A DNA stretch of 64,000 nucleotides, from positions 1-64,000 of the forward strand of contig NZ_WUEH01000010.1 in the NCBI RefSeq assembly GCF_010468615.1, given 5' to 3'. Of this stretch, positions 1 through 8,008 are shown piece after piece. The notes below the pieces were generated by a model. That model was not told the DNA's origin and made no database searches. It saw nothing but the letters and a program-made list of their open reading frames with translations. A program made the position numbers and the translations under genes. Within the stretch, counting starts at the first letter, position 1. The number at the start of each line of letters is the position of its first letter. The stretch comes from Pseudodesulfovibrio sp. JC047 (GTDB lineage: Bacteria > Desulfobacterota > Desulfovibrionia > Desulfovibrionales > Desulfovibrionaceae).

Positions 1-50
1 AAAAAGCGCGGGAGAGCTTTCCAATAAAAGAAAGTCTCCCGCGCTTTTTT
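1..50. terminator. Bidirectional intrinsic terminator
   Basis: An A-run and GCGCGGGAGA (6-15) pair with TCTCCCGCGC (35-44), followed by TTTTTT. The A-run on the left makes it work in both directions, so it can end the minus-strand lysR transcript as well as a gene lying left of the window. Confidence 0.85.
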
Positions 51-117
51 GTCGCGGACATTCCATGCCCTGACCTCACGTCATCGGGCACCCCTCGCCG
101 AGAGGCGACATGGGATT

Positions 118-177
118 CCAAAGGCCCTCGGCCTTTGGCAGGTCCAGGACAGCGTCCTGGTCTCTCCGAAGGAGACC
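118..177. repeat. Cluster of three consecutive perfect palindromes
   Basis: Three hairpins follow one another. CCAAAGGCC/GGCCTTTGG (118-138, loop 3), CCAGGAC/GTCCTGG (144-160, loop 3) and GGTCTC/GAGACC (159-177) occupy 60 bases just downstream of the lysR stop. No believable coding sequence lies in 1-234. The arrangement resembles dispersed palindromic intergenic units that I associate with Desulfovibrio genomes, but that link is from memory and cannot be tested within one window. Confidence 0.6.
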
Positions 178-234
178 GCCGGTAGGCACTCCCTCCCCAA
201 CCTTACACTTCCAACCAGTTCAACCGCCCCCGAC

Positions 235-1152
235 TCATATGGGATTTTCATCCTCGTCGGACTCGCTGCAAAACTCGAAAAGGACCTCCAAAAAACACTT
301 GAGAGCTGGGGATTTGTCGTTTTTGCGCCACACGAGTTTGAGGGGGGTATTGTGAACTTCGCCCTGAAAATCGAAAGGGACCATCCGAACGCCATGGGGA
401 AGCACCGCGCGCATCCGTTCCGGGACAAATCCGATTCCCATGCCTGCGGCAATGAGTGAAAGCTTGGTCTGATGCGTTTTGGCTTCTTGGACAATGCGGG
501 GCTGCACACCATATTTGTAATATCGGCCGATCGCCCGATCATACGCATCGGGATAATGCTCTCGGGAAAACATGATGAACGGTTCCTTGTCGATATCCTT
601 GTATCCCGCGAGGGATTTGGTTGCCAGAGGATGGTCGGAATGAACCGCAAGGAAATACCGATCCGCCATGAACGTCTTGGCCTTGAGATGGTAATGATTG
701 GCGTAACAATAATGAGAAAACCCGACATCGAGATCGCCGGCCCGCAAGGCGTTGTTCTGGTCAGAGGACTGCATCTCTCTGATATCCAACATGATACCGG
801 GATATTTCTTACGAAACGCAGTCACTCCCTTGAAAAAATCTGTGTGCAGACCGGAACTGAGAAATCCGACACGTAACTTGCCGATAAGCCCGTCGGCCAT
901 CATGTGCATTTTCTCGATTCCCCCTTCGAGGGTCGCAAGGGTATCGCGGGCAATGGCCAAAAACATGCTTCCTTCATCGGTCAAAGACACCTTGCGACTG
1001 GTCCGCTCAAGGAGCATGACCCCCAGCTCCTCTTCGAGCCGCTTTATCTGCTGAGAAAGCGGGGGCTGCGCAATGTGACACCGCTCGGCGGCCCGACCAA
1101 AATGCAATTCCTCTGCCACTGCGATAAAATACCTGAGTTGTCTGAGTTCCAT
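235..1152 (-). CDS. LysR-family transcriptional regulator
   Basis: A 305-residue protein of the usual LysR length. Residues 1-60 form the winged helix-turn-helix, with the typical LRQLRYFIAVAEELHFGRAA start and PPLSQQIKRLEEELGV recognition segment. Residues 90-290 form the two-lobed effector domain; AAGMGIGFVPE near residue 240 is the conserved part of the second lobe. The overall pattern is close to the BenM/CatM subgroup that senses aromatic or organic acids, but the ligand cannot be read from the sequence. It is divergent from the small exported protein at 1250, which is the natural target together with its own promoter. The 3' end lies beside the palindrome cluster and the terminator at 1-50. 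Confidence 0.9.
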   Translation of the reverse strand: MELRQLRYFIAVAEELHFGRAAERCHIAQPPLSQQIKRLEEELGVMLLERTSRKVSLTDEGSMFLAIARDTLATLEGGIEKMHMMADGLIGKLRVGFLSSGLHTDFFKGVTAFRKKYPGIMLDIREMQSSDQNNALRAGDLDVGFSHYCYANHYHLKAKTFMADRYFLAVHSDHPLATKSLAGYKDIDKEPFIMFSREHYPDAYDRAIGRYYKYGVQPRIVQEAKTHQTKLSLIAAGMGIGFVPERMRAVLPHGVRMVPFDFQGEVHNTPLKLVWRKNDKSPALKCFLEVLFEFCSESDEDENPI

Positions 1153-1169
1153 GATTAAGAGCTACAACA

Positions 1170-1208
1170 TATCAATCGTGGTGTAAATATATATTGGACA
1201 TATTGATA
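1170..1208. promoter_or_regulatory. Candidate LysR operator in divergent intergenic region
   Basis: TATCAAT (1170-1176) and ATTGATA (1202-1208) are perfect inverted arms around an AT-rich core, in the 97-bp gap between lysR and the gene at 1250. Interrupted dyads with a T-N11-A core are typical LysR sites. The position suggests that it controls both directions. Confidence 0.5.
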
Positions 1209-1249
1209 GCTCCTTTTTTATCGTTGAAACAAACTGAAGGGAGCATCCA

Positions 1250-1723
1250 ATGCACAGGAATTCAAAATTTGAACGGCGTCTTTTGTGGGGAATAATGATA
1301 GTTCTACTCAGTGCGGGGATCGGATCGGCAAATCAGACCACCGGGGACACAGCGGTACGCATATGTCCAAATGGAGCGTCTCCGATGGACATGGTGATGG
1401 ATAAGAAACACACCGTGTATACGGCCTGCGCTCAAACAGGTGAGATATTCTGTTCGACATTTGGCGGGAAGACCGTCCTGTATGCAACGGTGGACGAAAC
1501 CGCGACGGCACTGGCTGTGGATCATGAACGGATCGTGTATGTCGGAACGCAATCAGGACGAATATTCGCGGTGCGTTTGGATGGCCGGATAGACGAGGTA
1601 TATCGCGGCACACAACGTATTGTCGGGATAGGGATAGACAGGGATGCGGGTCTGCATATCGCAATGGAAGATGGCACACTGGTGCGGGTGCCCGCAAAAA
1701 AACGGCTGGACAGCCAACCGTAA
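1250..1723 (+). CDS. Small exported beta-propeller-like protein, function unknown
   Basis: 157 residues with a good ribosome site (GAAGGGAG) before the ATG. The N-terminus is basic, followed by a hydrophobic stretch (LLWGIMIVLLSAGIGSA) consistent with a signal peptide. The mature part consists of short repeated strands such as TVYTACAQTGEIFC, IVYVGTQSGRIFAV and GLHIAMEDGTLVRV. These look like three to four blades of an NHL or SMP-30-like propeller, too few for a closed ring. I do not recognise the family. It is divergent from lysR, and its stop codon directly abuts the convergent stop of the next gene, with no terminator between. Confidence 0.6.
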   Translation: MHRNSKFERRLLWGIMIVLLSAGIGSANQTTGDTAVRICPNGASPMDMVMDKKHTVYTACAQTGEIFCSTFGGKTVLYATVDETATALAVDHERIVYVGTQSGRIFAVRLDGRIDEVYRGTQRIVGIGIDRDAGLHIAMEDGTLVRVPAKKRLDSQP

Positions 1724-2581
1724 TCAGAAATTGAGGGTGTGGACCTTCTTGGCGGTTCGACCTTTGCCACCGGACTGTTTGGTGGAACTGAATATTTTTG
1801 GCTCGGCCATCTTCATGAGCTTCGCCGCTTCAGCGTTGAGTGGATTTCGATCCAATGCCGATTTGGCATTGTTGTAGACATCTCCCCATTCGCGTTGGGC
1901 AAGATGCAATTTGGCCAGCCTCAAATACAGACTTTCACTCGGCCCGAGCCAACGCATGGCGTCCTTGGTGGCGGCAATGGCCTTCATGGTCTCGTGCATT
2001 CCTTCATAACTCAGGATCAAGGCGTTGTGGGCACGGGCGTCGTTGTTCTGTGTCTCCAGGGCCTTGAGCAGATACGGCACGGCCTCGGAGAACATGCCGG
2101 ACATCGCCATCCTGTTGCCGATATCAGAATTGATACCGTCGATATCCTGAAAATATTCGGAAATCTTCGAATACAATTTGCGCGCTTCAAGCTGATGGCC
2201 GGACTGAGCCAGATTGGCGGCCTTGATGAGATTGTCATCCAAGACGCTCAATCGTTTCCGAATCTTGGCCACACGGGCCTTTTCCATGGCTTCCCCAAGC
2301 TTCTTATGAAGCCGCATCAACGTCTGATAAAAGGCTTTCTCCTTGCCTTTTTCATACTTCAGTCCTTTGGGGAAAAGCTTTTGCATCATCTTCATCTTGT
2401 TCAGATCACGCAGAGCCTCATCCAAATGGGCATGAATCTCGAACTTTTCCGCCCCAAAGACCTGACGGGTCATCAGTCCTCGTATCGCATTTGCCAAACA
2501 GCGAAGAGTCCGTAAATAATCACTTTTCTTGGCGTATGCACGGGCACGGGCAATGTCTTCCCGAATTTCCTTGGCAGTCAT
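1724..2581 (-). CDS. TPR-repeat protein, cytoplasmic
   Basis: 285 residues. I chose the ATG at 2581 (MTAKEIREDIARARAYAKKS) over the longer reading because AGGGGTG precedes it and the extra upstream residues look non-coding. The N-terminal half is strongly charged and helical. Residues 110-260 carry tetratricopeptide-like pairs (LIKAANLAQSGHQLEARKLY, AVPYLLKALETQNNDARAHN, SLYLRLAKLHLAQREWGDVY). There is no signal peptide or membrane segment, so it is probably a cytoplasmic scaffold. The C-terminus is Lys/Gly rich. No partner is suggested by the context, since the flanking genes are convergent and divergent. Confidence 0.75.
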   Translation of the reverse strand: MTAKEIREDIARARAYAKKSDYLRTLRCLANAIRGLMTRQVFGAEKFEIHAHLDEALRDLNKMKMMQKLFPKGLKYEKGKEKAFYQTLMRLHKKLGEAMEKARVAKIRKRLSVLDDNLIKAANLAQSGHQLEARKLYSKISEYFQDIDGINSDIGNRMAMSGMFSEAVPYLLKALETQNNDARAHNALILSYEGMHETMKAIAATKDAMRWLGPSESLYLRLAKLHLAQREWGDVYNNAKSALDRNPLNAEAAKLMKMAEPKIFSSTKQSGGKGRTAKKVHTLNF

Positions 2582-2790
2582 CTTCACCCCTGAAAAAAAC
2601 ATCGATTTCTCTATCAAATACACTGAGATTCTTACTGAAAGTACTACACGCTCCACATTTTATCAAGCAAGGCCGATGCGACCTTCTTTTTTTTACCGCA
2701 GCGTGCCTCCTCAAGGAGTTGACGCACCGTATACGCCCACGCTAGCCTCTTCCATTATATATCGTATCAAGAAGCCTTTCGGAGTTACTT

Positions 2791-4029
2791 GTGAACAGTT
2801 ATCTCGTTATTATCGTGGCGTCTCTCATCGTGGCATGGCTGCTCGGCATTCTTTCCAATACCATGAACACACGGGCGTTAACGCCTTCTCTGCCCGAAGA
2901 ATTCAGTGATGTTTTTGACGCGGAAAAATACCGCCAATCACAAGCGTATACCCGGGCCTCAATGCGCTTTGCCTCCTGGAACGACACATACACCACAGCC
3001 ATTGTGCTGCTCTTCATCTGGGGCGGAGGATTCCACCTGCTGGATCAGGCGGTCCGTGCGCTTGATCTCTCCGCATTGTCCACGGGTCTCGTGTATATCG
3101 GTGCCCTTGCCCTGGCCAGCGGCATCCTGAATCTCCCCTTTGAAACATACCACACTTTCGTGCTCGAAAAAACATTCGGCTTCAATACCACCTCATTGGG
3201 CACATTCGTGATGGACCGACTAAAAGGGCTGATCCTGACCGGTGTGATTGGTGGTGTGCTGGTGGCCGCGATTCTTCTCTTTTTCCAAAAAACCGGAAGT
3301 TACGGCTGGCTGTATTGTTGGGGATTCGCGGTCCTGTTCTCACTCGGACTCACCTATGTGGCCCCGACCTGGATTCTCCCCCTGTTCAATACCTTCACTC
3401 CGCTGAAAGCGGGAGAACTCCGGTCCGCACTGGAAGCGTATGCTGAGTCTGCGGGATTCGAACTGACTGGCATCTTTGTCATAGACGGTTCCAAACGCTC
3501 TACCAAAAGTAATGCGTTTTTCACGGGATTCGGCAAACGGCGACGCATTGCCCTCTTTGATACACTTATCAAGGAAATGACCACCGATGAAATCGTGGCT
3601 GTCCTGGCCCATGAAGTCGGACACGCCCAATTGGGGCATATCAAAAAACGCCTCTTCACCGGCATCGTCAAAACCGGGGCCGTCTTCTTTCTCATGTCCC
3701 TGTTTCTCGATTCGCACCCACTTTTTGACGCCTTTGGCATTAAACAGCCATCCATCTATGCCGGATTGGTCTTTTTCATGTTGCTCTACACGCCGATATC
3801 CCTGGTCATGGCCGTGATCTCAAATCGGATGTCACGGACGCACGAATACCAGGCGGACGCCTTTGCCGCGTCAAGTACGGGACACCCGGACAGCCTGATT
3901 TCAGCCCTGAAAAAGCTCTCGGCCACCAACCTGTCCAATCTGACCCCACACCCGTTCACGGTCTGGCTTGAATACAGTCACCCGCCGGTCATTGACCGAA
4001 TCAAGGCGTTGCACTCGCTTCGGCCATAG
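2791..4029 (+). CDS. M48 family (Ste24/CAAX-type) membrane zinc metalloprotease
   Basis: 412 residues starting at GTG, with GGAG seven bases upstream. Four to six hydrophobic segments occupy residues 1-200. The zinc site HEVGH is near residue 275, and the third ligand lies in HEYQADAFA near 350. The layout (N-terminal M48_N membrane region, then the protease domain) is that of Ste24-like integral membrane proteases, which in bacteria act on membrane or misfolded proteins. It stands alone: divergent from the TPR gene and closed by the terminator at 4041. This is one of two unrelated M48 proteins in the window (see 51110). Confidence 0.9.
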   Translation: MNSYLVIIVASLIVAWLLGILSNTMNTRALTPSLPEEFSDVFDAEKYRQSQAYTRASMRFASWNDTYTTAIVLLFIWGGGFHLLDQAVRALDLSALSTGLVYIGALALASGILNLPFETYHTFVLEKTFGFNTTSLGTFVMDRLKGLILTGVIGGVLVAAILLFFQKTGSYGWLYCWGFAVLFSLGLTYVAPTWILPLFNTFTPLKAGELRSALEAYAESAGFELTGIFVIDGSKRSTKSNAFFTGFGKRRRIALFDTLIKEMTTDEIVAVLAHEVGHAQLGHIKKRLFTGIVKTGAVFFLMSLFLDSHPLFDAFGIKQPSIYAGLVFFMLLYTPISLVMAVISNRMSRTHEYQADAFAASSTGHPDSLISALKKLSATNLSNLTPHPFTVWLEYSHPPVIDRIKALHSLRP

Positions 4030-4040
4030 AAAGTACTCCA

Positions 4041-4085
4041 CAAAAAACGGCGCGCCATGGGACTTCCATGACGCGCCGTCTTTTC
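4041..4085. terminator. Bidirectional intrinsic terminator
   Basis: The arms ACGGCGCG and CGCGCCGT, with inner CATGG/CCATG around GACTT, are flanked by AAAAAA on the left and CTTTTC on the right. It serves both the M48 gene and the convergent GGDEF-TPR gene. Confidence 0.85.
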
Positions 4086-4107
4086 GTCCAAAAAAACTGA
4101 GAGGCTT

Positions 4108-6495
4108 TTAGCCCGCAGCACGAGCCGCAACCTTGGCGGCCTCCTCTGCCTTGCCTTGCGCTTCAAGCGTTTCCACAAGCGTCTCCCAATAGGCATCGCT
4201 TCCCGGGGACAACGCAGCAGATTGTCGAGCCAGGACCTCGGCAATCTGTGGATCTTCTCCCTGATCGAGATAAAGCTTGGCGAGCATGTGCATGGCCTGA
4301 TGGTCATTATGATCCGCCTTCAGGGCAAGATGCAGATATTCGCGAGTCCCCTCAACCTCTCCCAACTTGTAGGAAACACGAGCCAACGAGCGATACACCA
4401 TGCGTTCACCGCCCGGCTGCACAATGGCCTTCTTGTACAACGCGGTCGCTGCGTCCAAACGCCCACCCTTTTCCTCGATCGAACCGAGCCGCACCAAGGA
4501 ATAGACATGTCCCGGTTCCGCCTTGAGACACTGATGATACGAGGTTGCCGCACGTTTGAGGTCGCCAAGACGATGGTTGGCCCACCCGAGATTGTACAGG
4601 GCGAGCACGTCGTTCTTGTCCAGCGACACCACACTCTCGAATTCGTGACGGGCCTCTTCAAAACGACCAAGTTGGCCATAACAAATGCCAAGGGAATTCC
4701 GGGCAAGCAAATTGTTCTCGTCAGCCAACAGGGCTTGTTTGAATTCCTCAATCGCCCCGTAAATATCGCCGTCCATGAATTTTCGATCCGCCGACAGATT
4801 CATGGAAATCGAATCAAAAACGGCCACGTGCGGTTCGGGCAACAAGAGCGCATGTTCCAGAGCCTTGCGGGAATTTTCAAGAATGTCAGCCCTGTCGAAA
4901 TTCAAGAAAGGATAATGACTGGCACCGATGGAAATCTTGATTCCCAAGCCGTCCTCAGCCTGTTTCTCTATTTCGAGACACCGTTCAAGCAGGGTCTCCC
5001 GGGCGATTCCCTCTTGAAAAAAGATCATACCATTCAGGCCATATCGGCCGCCGGTTGCCGTCTCGCCGAACGCCCCCTGAGCCAGTCTGGCCACATTCAT
5101 GGCCATCTGATCCATGCCGTCCTGATACCCGTCTGTCTGTTCGTCGGGTTGATCGAGAATGCGAATAAGGATTAATCCAAAGGTTTCAGGCGTCAATCGA
5201 GCCTCGGAAAACCAGGAAACAAAATCTGAATATCGGTAAAGTTTGGTGGCTGCATCCGTATTTGGCATACGCTCGTCCTTGACGTCCTCCATATCTGTGA
5301 ACAGGCTTTCCTCGCCCTCTATCAATTTGAGTCGATCAGACTCTTCAATCGTCCACGCCGCATCGCCAAGATGTAAAATTTCGGCAAATGCCACATCATC
5401 CCGAACCTCAACCAGAACAATCTCTCCCTTGAAAGGCGATGGAACCACTGTCTGTCCACCCTTGGGAGCACGCACGAGAAACCGTTGGCCGACCTTGGCC
5501 CCTGCTGCTTCGCCCAGAGAAACCATGAGTCTGTTCATGGGCAACACTTCAAGGATACGTCCACCCCGAGCCAGGATGTCAGCATAGCCAAACACCCGGT
5601 TCCGACCTTGAGCCTTGGCAACAGCCATGCCTTCACGAGCCTTGCGCACGATCATCCGCGCCTGCTCCGATCCGGTTCGCCGAAATTGCGCCCCTTCAAG
5701 CCCCTGCGGGTAACACACGTAGCCGAGACTGCCGGTCACGCGAAGGGTATCGCGGGTCATCTCATCAATGAAAGACAACTTGCTGATACCGGACCGGATG
5801 ACTTCGGAAAGCTGGAAACACGCACGCGGCTTGGCATCCGGCACCAAAATGGCGAACTTGTCGTTGGCAAAACGGGAGACAGTCGTATATTTGGGGCACA
5901 CCATATGGAGCAAATGGCCGATTTCCGCAAGGATATCATCGCCCTTCAAATACCCATACCGTTCGTTCACCGGCTGAAAGGTATCCAAATCAAGAAAAAG
6001 GACACCAAAGGTCCCGGAAAAGGAAAGATCTGTCGTTCGGGACTCAACCCCACTCCGGCAACTGCCGGCAGCCAGACATCCCTGAACCTGCTCTATGGCC
6101 TGTTCCAGTTCTCCAAAAAAGAAATTTCGCGAATACAGACCGGTCAACGGGTCCGTGATCGCCTTCTTGTACAGGGCGAGTTTCTCCAACACAGACCCGG
6201 CAAGGGCCATGATGTATTTGGGAGCCGTGGCCGGAGCCGTGAGCCGAACGCCCTTGGCAATAAAAAAGCACAGCATCTTGCCCTGAAACACCAACGGCAG
6301 AATCAGTTCCTTGTCCTCGGCCCGATATTCCGGTTCGGGAATGGTCGTGGCTTCCTCGCGGGGGAAAAACAGGCTGTAGGAAGTAAAAGGAAGGAATTCA
6401 GCGATACAATCCTTGATGGTATGCTCGAAATCGATCAACTCCTGAGGGGTGAACGAAATGGTCCCATCCGCAAAGATATCTTTTTTTGTCCTCAT
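4108..6495 (-). CDS. TPR protein with two degenerate GGDEF-like domains
   Basis: 795 residues, cytoplasmic. Residues 1-110 are a GAF-like sensory region. A first GGDEF fold spans about 112-265: it begins DPLTGLYSRNFF, but the catalytic loop reads SRFANDKFAIL where an active cyclase has GGDEF. A linker of about 150 residues follows. A second GGDEF-like fold spans about 425-560 (FGLILIRILDQ, then IKISIGASHYPF), also with no GGDEF signature. Residues 565-795 contain five to six TPRs (ARNSLGICYGQLGRFEEARH, ALYNLGWANHRLGDLKRAAT). Diguanylate cyclase activity is therefore unlikely; nucleotide sensing or scaffolding is the inference. No clear ribosome site precedes the ATG, so the start is uncertain. 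Confidence 0.85.
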   Translation of the reverse strand: MRTKKDIFADGTISFTPQELIDFEHTIKDCIAEFLPFTSYSLFFPREEATTIPEPEYRAEDKELILPLVFQGKMLCFFIAKGVRLTAPATAPKYIMALAGSVLEKLALYKKAITDPLTGLYSRNFFFGELEQAIEQVQGCLAAGSCRSGVESRTTDLSFSGTFGVLFLDLDTFQPVNERYGYLKGDDILAEIGHLLHMVCPKYTTVSRFANDKFAILVPDAKPRACFQLSEVIRSGISKLSFIDEMTRDTLRVTGSLGYVCYPQGLEGAQFRRTGSEQARMIVRKAREGMAVAKAQGRNRVFGYADILARGGRILEVLPMNRLMVSLGEAAGAKVGQRFLVRAPKGGQTVVPSPFKGEIVLVEVRDDVAFAEILHLGDAAWTIEESDRLKLIEGEESLFTDMEDVKDERMPNTDAATKLYRYSDFVSWFSEARLTPETFGLILIRILDQPDEQTDGYQDGMDQMAMNVARLAQGAFGETATGGRYGLNGMIFFQEGIARETLLERCLEIEKQAEDGLGIKISIGASHYPFLNFDRADILENSRKALEHALLLPEPHVAVFDSISMNLSADRKFMDGDIYGAIEEFKQALLADENNLLARNSLGICYGQLGRFEEARHEFESVVSLDKNDVLALYNLGWANHRLGDLKRAATSYHQCLKAEPGHVYSLVRLGSIEEKGGRLDAATALYKKAIVQPGGERMVYRSLARVSYKLGEVEGTREYLHLALKADHNDHQAMHMLAKLYLDQGEDPQIAEVLARQSAALSPGSDAYWETLVETLEAQGKAEEAAKVAARAAG

Positions 6496-6646
6496 AATAC
6501 GGGAGACTACAACGTGACCGTTTTTTTCTCAAACATTAAGTTGCCCCCACCCTCATGGGCTGATCGATATTGACAGGCACACGCCCCAAATCTACGCAAA
6601 CCGCTGCCGCCCAAGACTCCCCGCTCGACTTGGCGGCTGATTCAAC

Positions 6647-6670
6647 TATATCAATACATCTTGATATAAA
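6647..6670. promoter_or_regulatory. Operator-like palindrome overlapping extended -10 of panC-panD-metK
   Basis: TATATCAA (6647-6654) and TTGATATA (6661-6668) are perfect 8-bp inverted arms with a 6-bp spacer. TGATATAAA (6662-6670) matches an extended -10 (TGnTATAAT). A regulator bound here would block RNA polymerase. The arm and spacer geometry is typical of ArsR-family sites. Because metK is in the operon, a SAM- or SAH-sensing ArsR repressor is an attractive but unproven candidate. Confidence 0.55.
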
Positions 6671-6729
6671 CATTTTGTTTGACGCCACCCCGCAAATCTG
6701 TCAGGTGTTCATCATACTTCGAGAGAGCA

Positions 6730-7578
6730 ATGAAAATATTCACCGATCCAATAGAATTGCAAAAGCACTGCCTGTCATGGCGAAACCAGGGACTGACCAT
6801 TGGTCTGGTGCCGACAATGGGGTTCCTGCACGACGGGCACCTTTCACTGATCGACATGGCCCGGGCCTCCTGCGACAAGCTGGTTGTCACCCTGTTCGTC
6901 AACCCGACACAGTTTGGCGAAAACGAGGACCTCGGCAACTACCCCAGCGATTTCGACGGGGATTGTGCCAAGGCCAAGGCCCATGGCGCAGACCTGATTT
7001 TTGCTCCGGCACCGGATGCCATGTATGCCCCGGACCATGCCACATGGGTCACCGTGCCGAGCCTCGGCACCCATTTATGCGGCGCATCACGGCCCGTTCA
7101 TTTCCGTGGTGTCTGCACGGTCGTCACCAAATTGTTCCAGCTCGTTCAGCCCACCACCGCTGTTTTCGGACAAAAGGACTGGCAACAACTGGCCATTCTC
7201 CGACGCATGGTCCGCGACCTGAATATTCCAGTCGAAATCATCGGACATCCCATTGTCCGTGAAGCCGACGGACTGGCTCTCAGCTCCCGCAATGCGTACC
7301 TGACCGAATCGGAAAGAGCCGCTGCCCCAGCCATCCGCCAGGGACTGCTTCGCCTCGCCGAAAAAATCCGTGAAGGCGAACGCGACGGCCACAAGGCGAC
7401 GGAATTTCTCACCAACGAATATGCTTCCACGCTGCCCATGGGGACCGTGGATTATATAGAACTGGTCACACCGGATTCCATTGAACCCGTCACGACCATC
7501 ACCTCCCCGGTCCTGGCCGCAGTGGCTATCCACCTTGGCAAGGCCCGACTCATAGACAACATTTTGATAGAGGTATGA
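6730..7578 (+). CDS. panC: Pantothenate synthetase
   Basis: 282 residues. It joins pantoate and beta-alanine, using ATP, to make pantothenate on the way to coenzyme A. The nucleotide-binding HIGH-type motif is in PTMGFLHDGHLSLI (about residue 30). FVNPTQFG and the KMSKS-like loop GLALSSRNAYL (about 180) are present, and the length is standard. I start at ATG 6730 (MKIFTDPIELQ), preceded by GAGAG, rather than the longer in-frame reading. It leads the panC-panD-metK operon, with 4 bases before panD. Confidence 0.96.
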   Translation: MKIFTDPIELQKHCLSWRNQGLTIGLVPTMGFLHDGHLSLIDMARASCDKLVVTLFVNPTQFGENEDLGNYPSDFDGDCAKAKAHGADLIFAPAPDAMYAPDHATWVTVPSLGTHLCGASRPVHFRGVCTVVTKLFQLVQPTTAVFGQKDWQQLAILRRMVRDLNIPVEIIGHPIVREADGLALSSRNAYLTESERAAAPAIRQGLLRLAEKIREGERDGHKATEFLTNEYASTLPMGTVDYIELVTPDSIEPVTTITSPVLAAVAIHLGKARLIDNILIEV

Positions 7579-7582
7579 TCGA

Positions 7583-8008
7583 ATGGCTCAACGATGTTTT
7601 TTGAGTGCCAAGATCCATGGTGCCACCATTACGTGTGCCAATCTGGAATATAGAGGCAGCCTGTCCATCGATCCCATCCTGATGCAGGAAGTCGGCATTC
7701 TCCCCTATGAACAGATTGATGTGTACAACGTCAACAACGGCGAACGGTTGACCACCTACGCCATTTCCGGCGGTCCCGGTGAGATTTGTCTCAACGGAGC
7801 AGCCGCCCATAAGGGAAAAGTCGGCCAACGGGTCATCATCGCATCCTACATTTGGTTGGATGAAGACGAAATGAAAACCCGCAAACCACGCGTTATCATA
7901 GCTGATGAAAACAACGGCATCGACGAAATTCTCGAGTGCGATCTCACCCCGAATTCATCGACGCTTCTTACAGCAGTATCCTTAAAGGAGGACTCTGATG
8001 CAGATTGA
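7583..8008 (+). CDS. panD: Aspartate 1-decarboxylase precursor
   Basis: 141 residues. This pyruvoyl enzyme makes beta-alanine from aspartate, the substrate of the neighbouring PanC. The self-cleavage Gly-Ser is visible in EYRGSLSID (about residues 23-31); cleavage there creates the pyruvoyl group. [18 protein letters not shown] is the conserved active-site loop. It is about 15 residues longer than the typical 126, with an extra acidic tail ([20 protein letters not shown]) whose end overlaps metK by 11 bases. GAGG precedes the start. Confidence 0.95.
   Translation: MAQRCFLSAKIHGATITCANLEYRGSLSIDPILMQEVGILPYEQIDVYNVNNGERLTTYAISGGPGEICLNGAAAHKGKVGQRVIIASYIWLDEDEMKTRKPRVIIADENNGIDEILECDLTPNSSTLLTAVSLKEDSDAD

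Noticed and set aside
49-459. 136-codon plus-strand ORF at the left edge
   Set aside because: It runs through the terminator and the palindrome cluster into the lysR 3' end; no ribosome site and no protein-like pattern.
5485-6573. 362-codon plus-strand ORF opposite the GGDEF-TPR gene
   Set aside because: No domain, no ribosome site, and it overlaps a gene with clear TPR repeats on the other strand.
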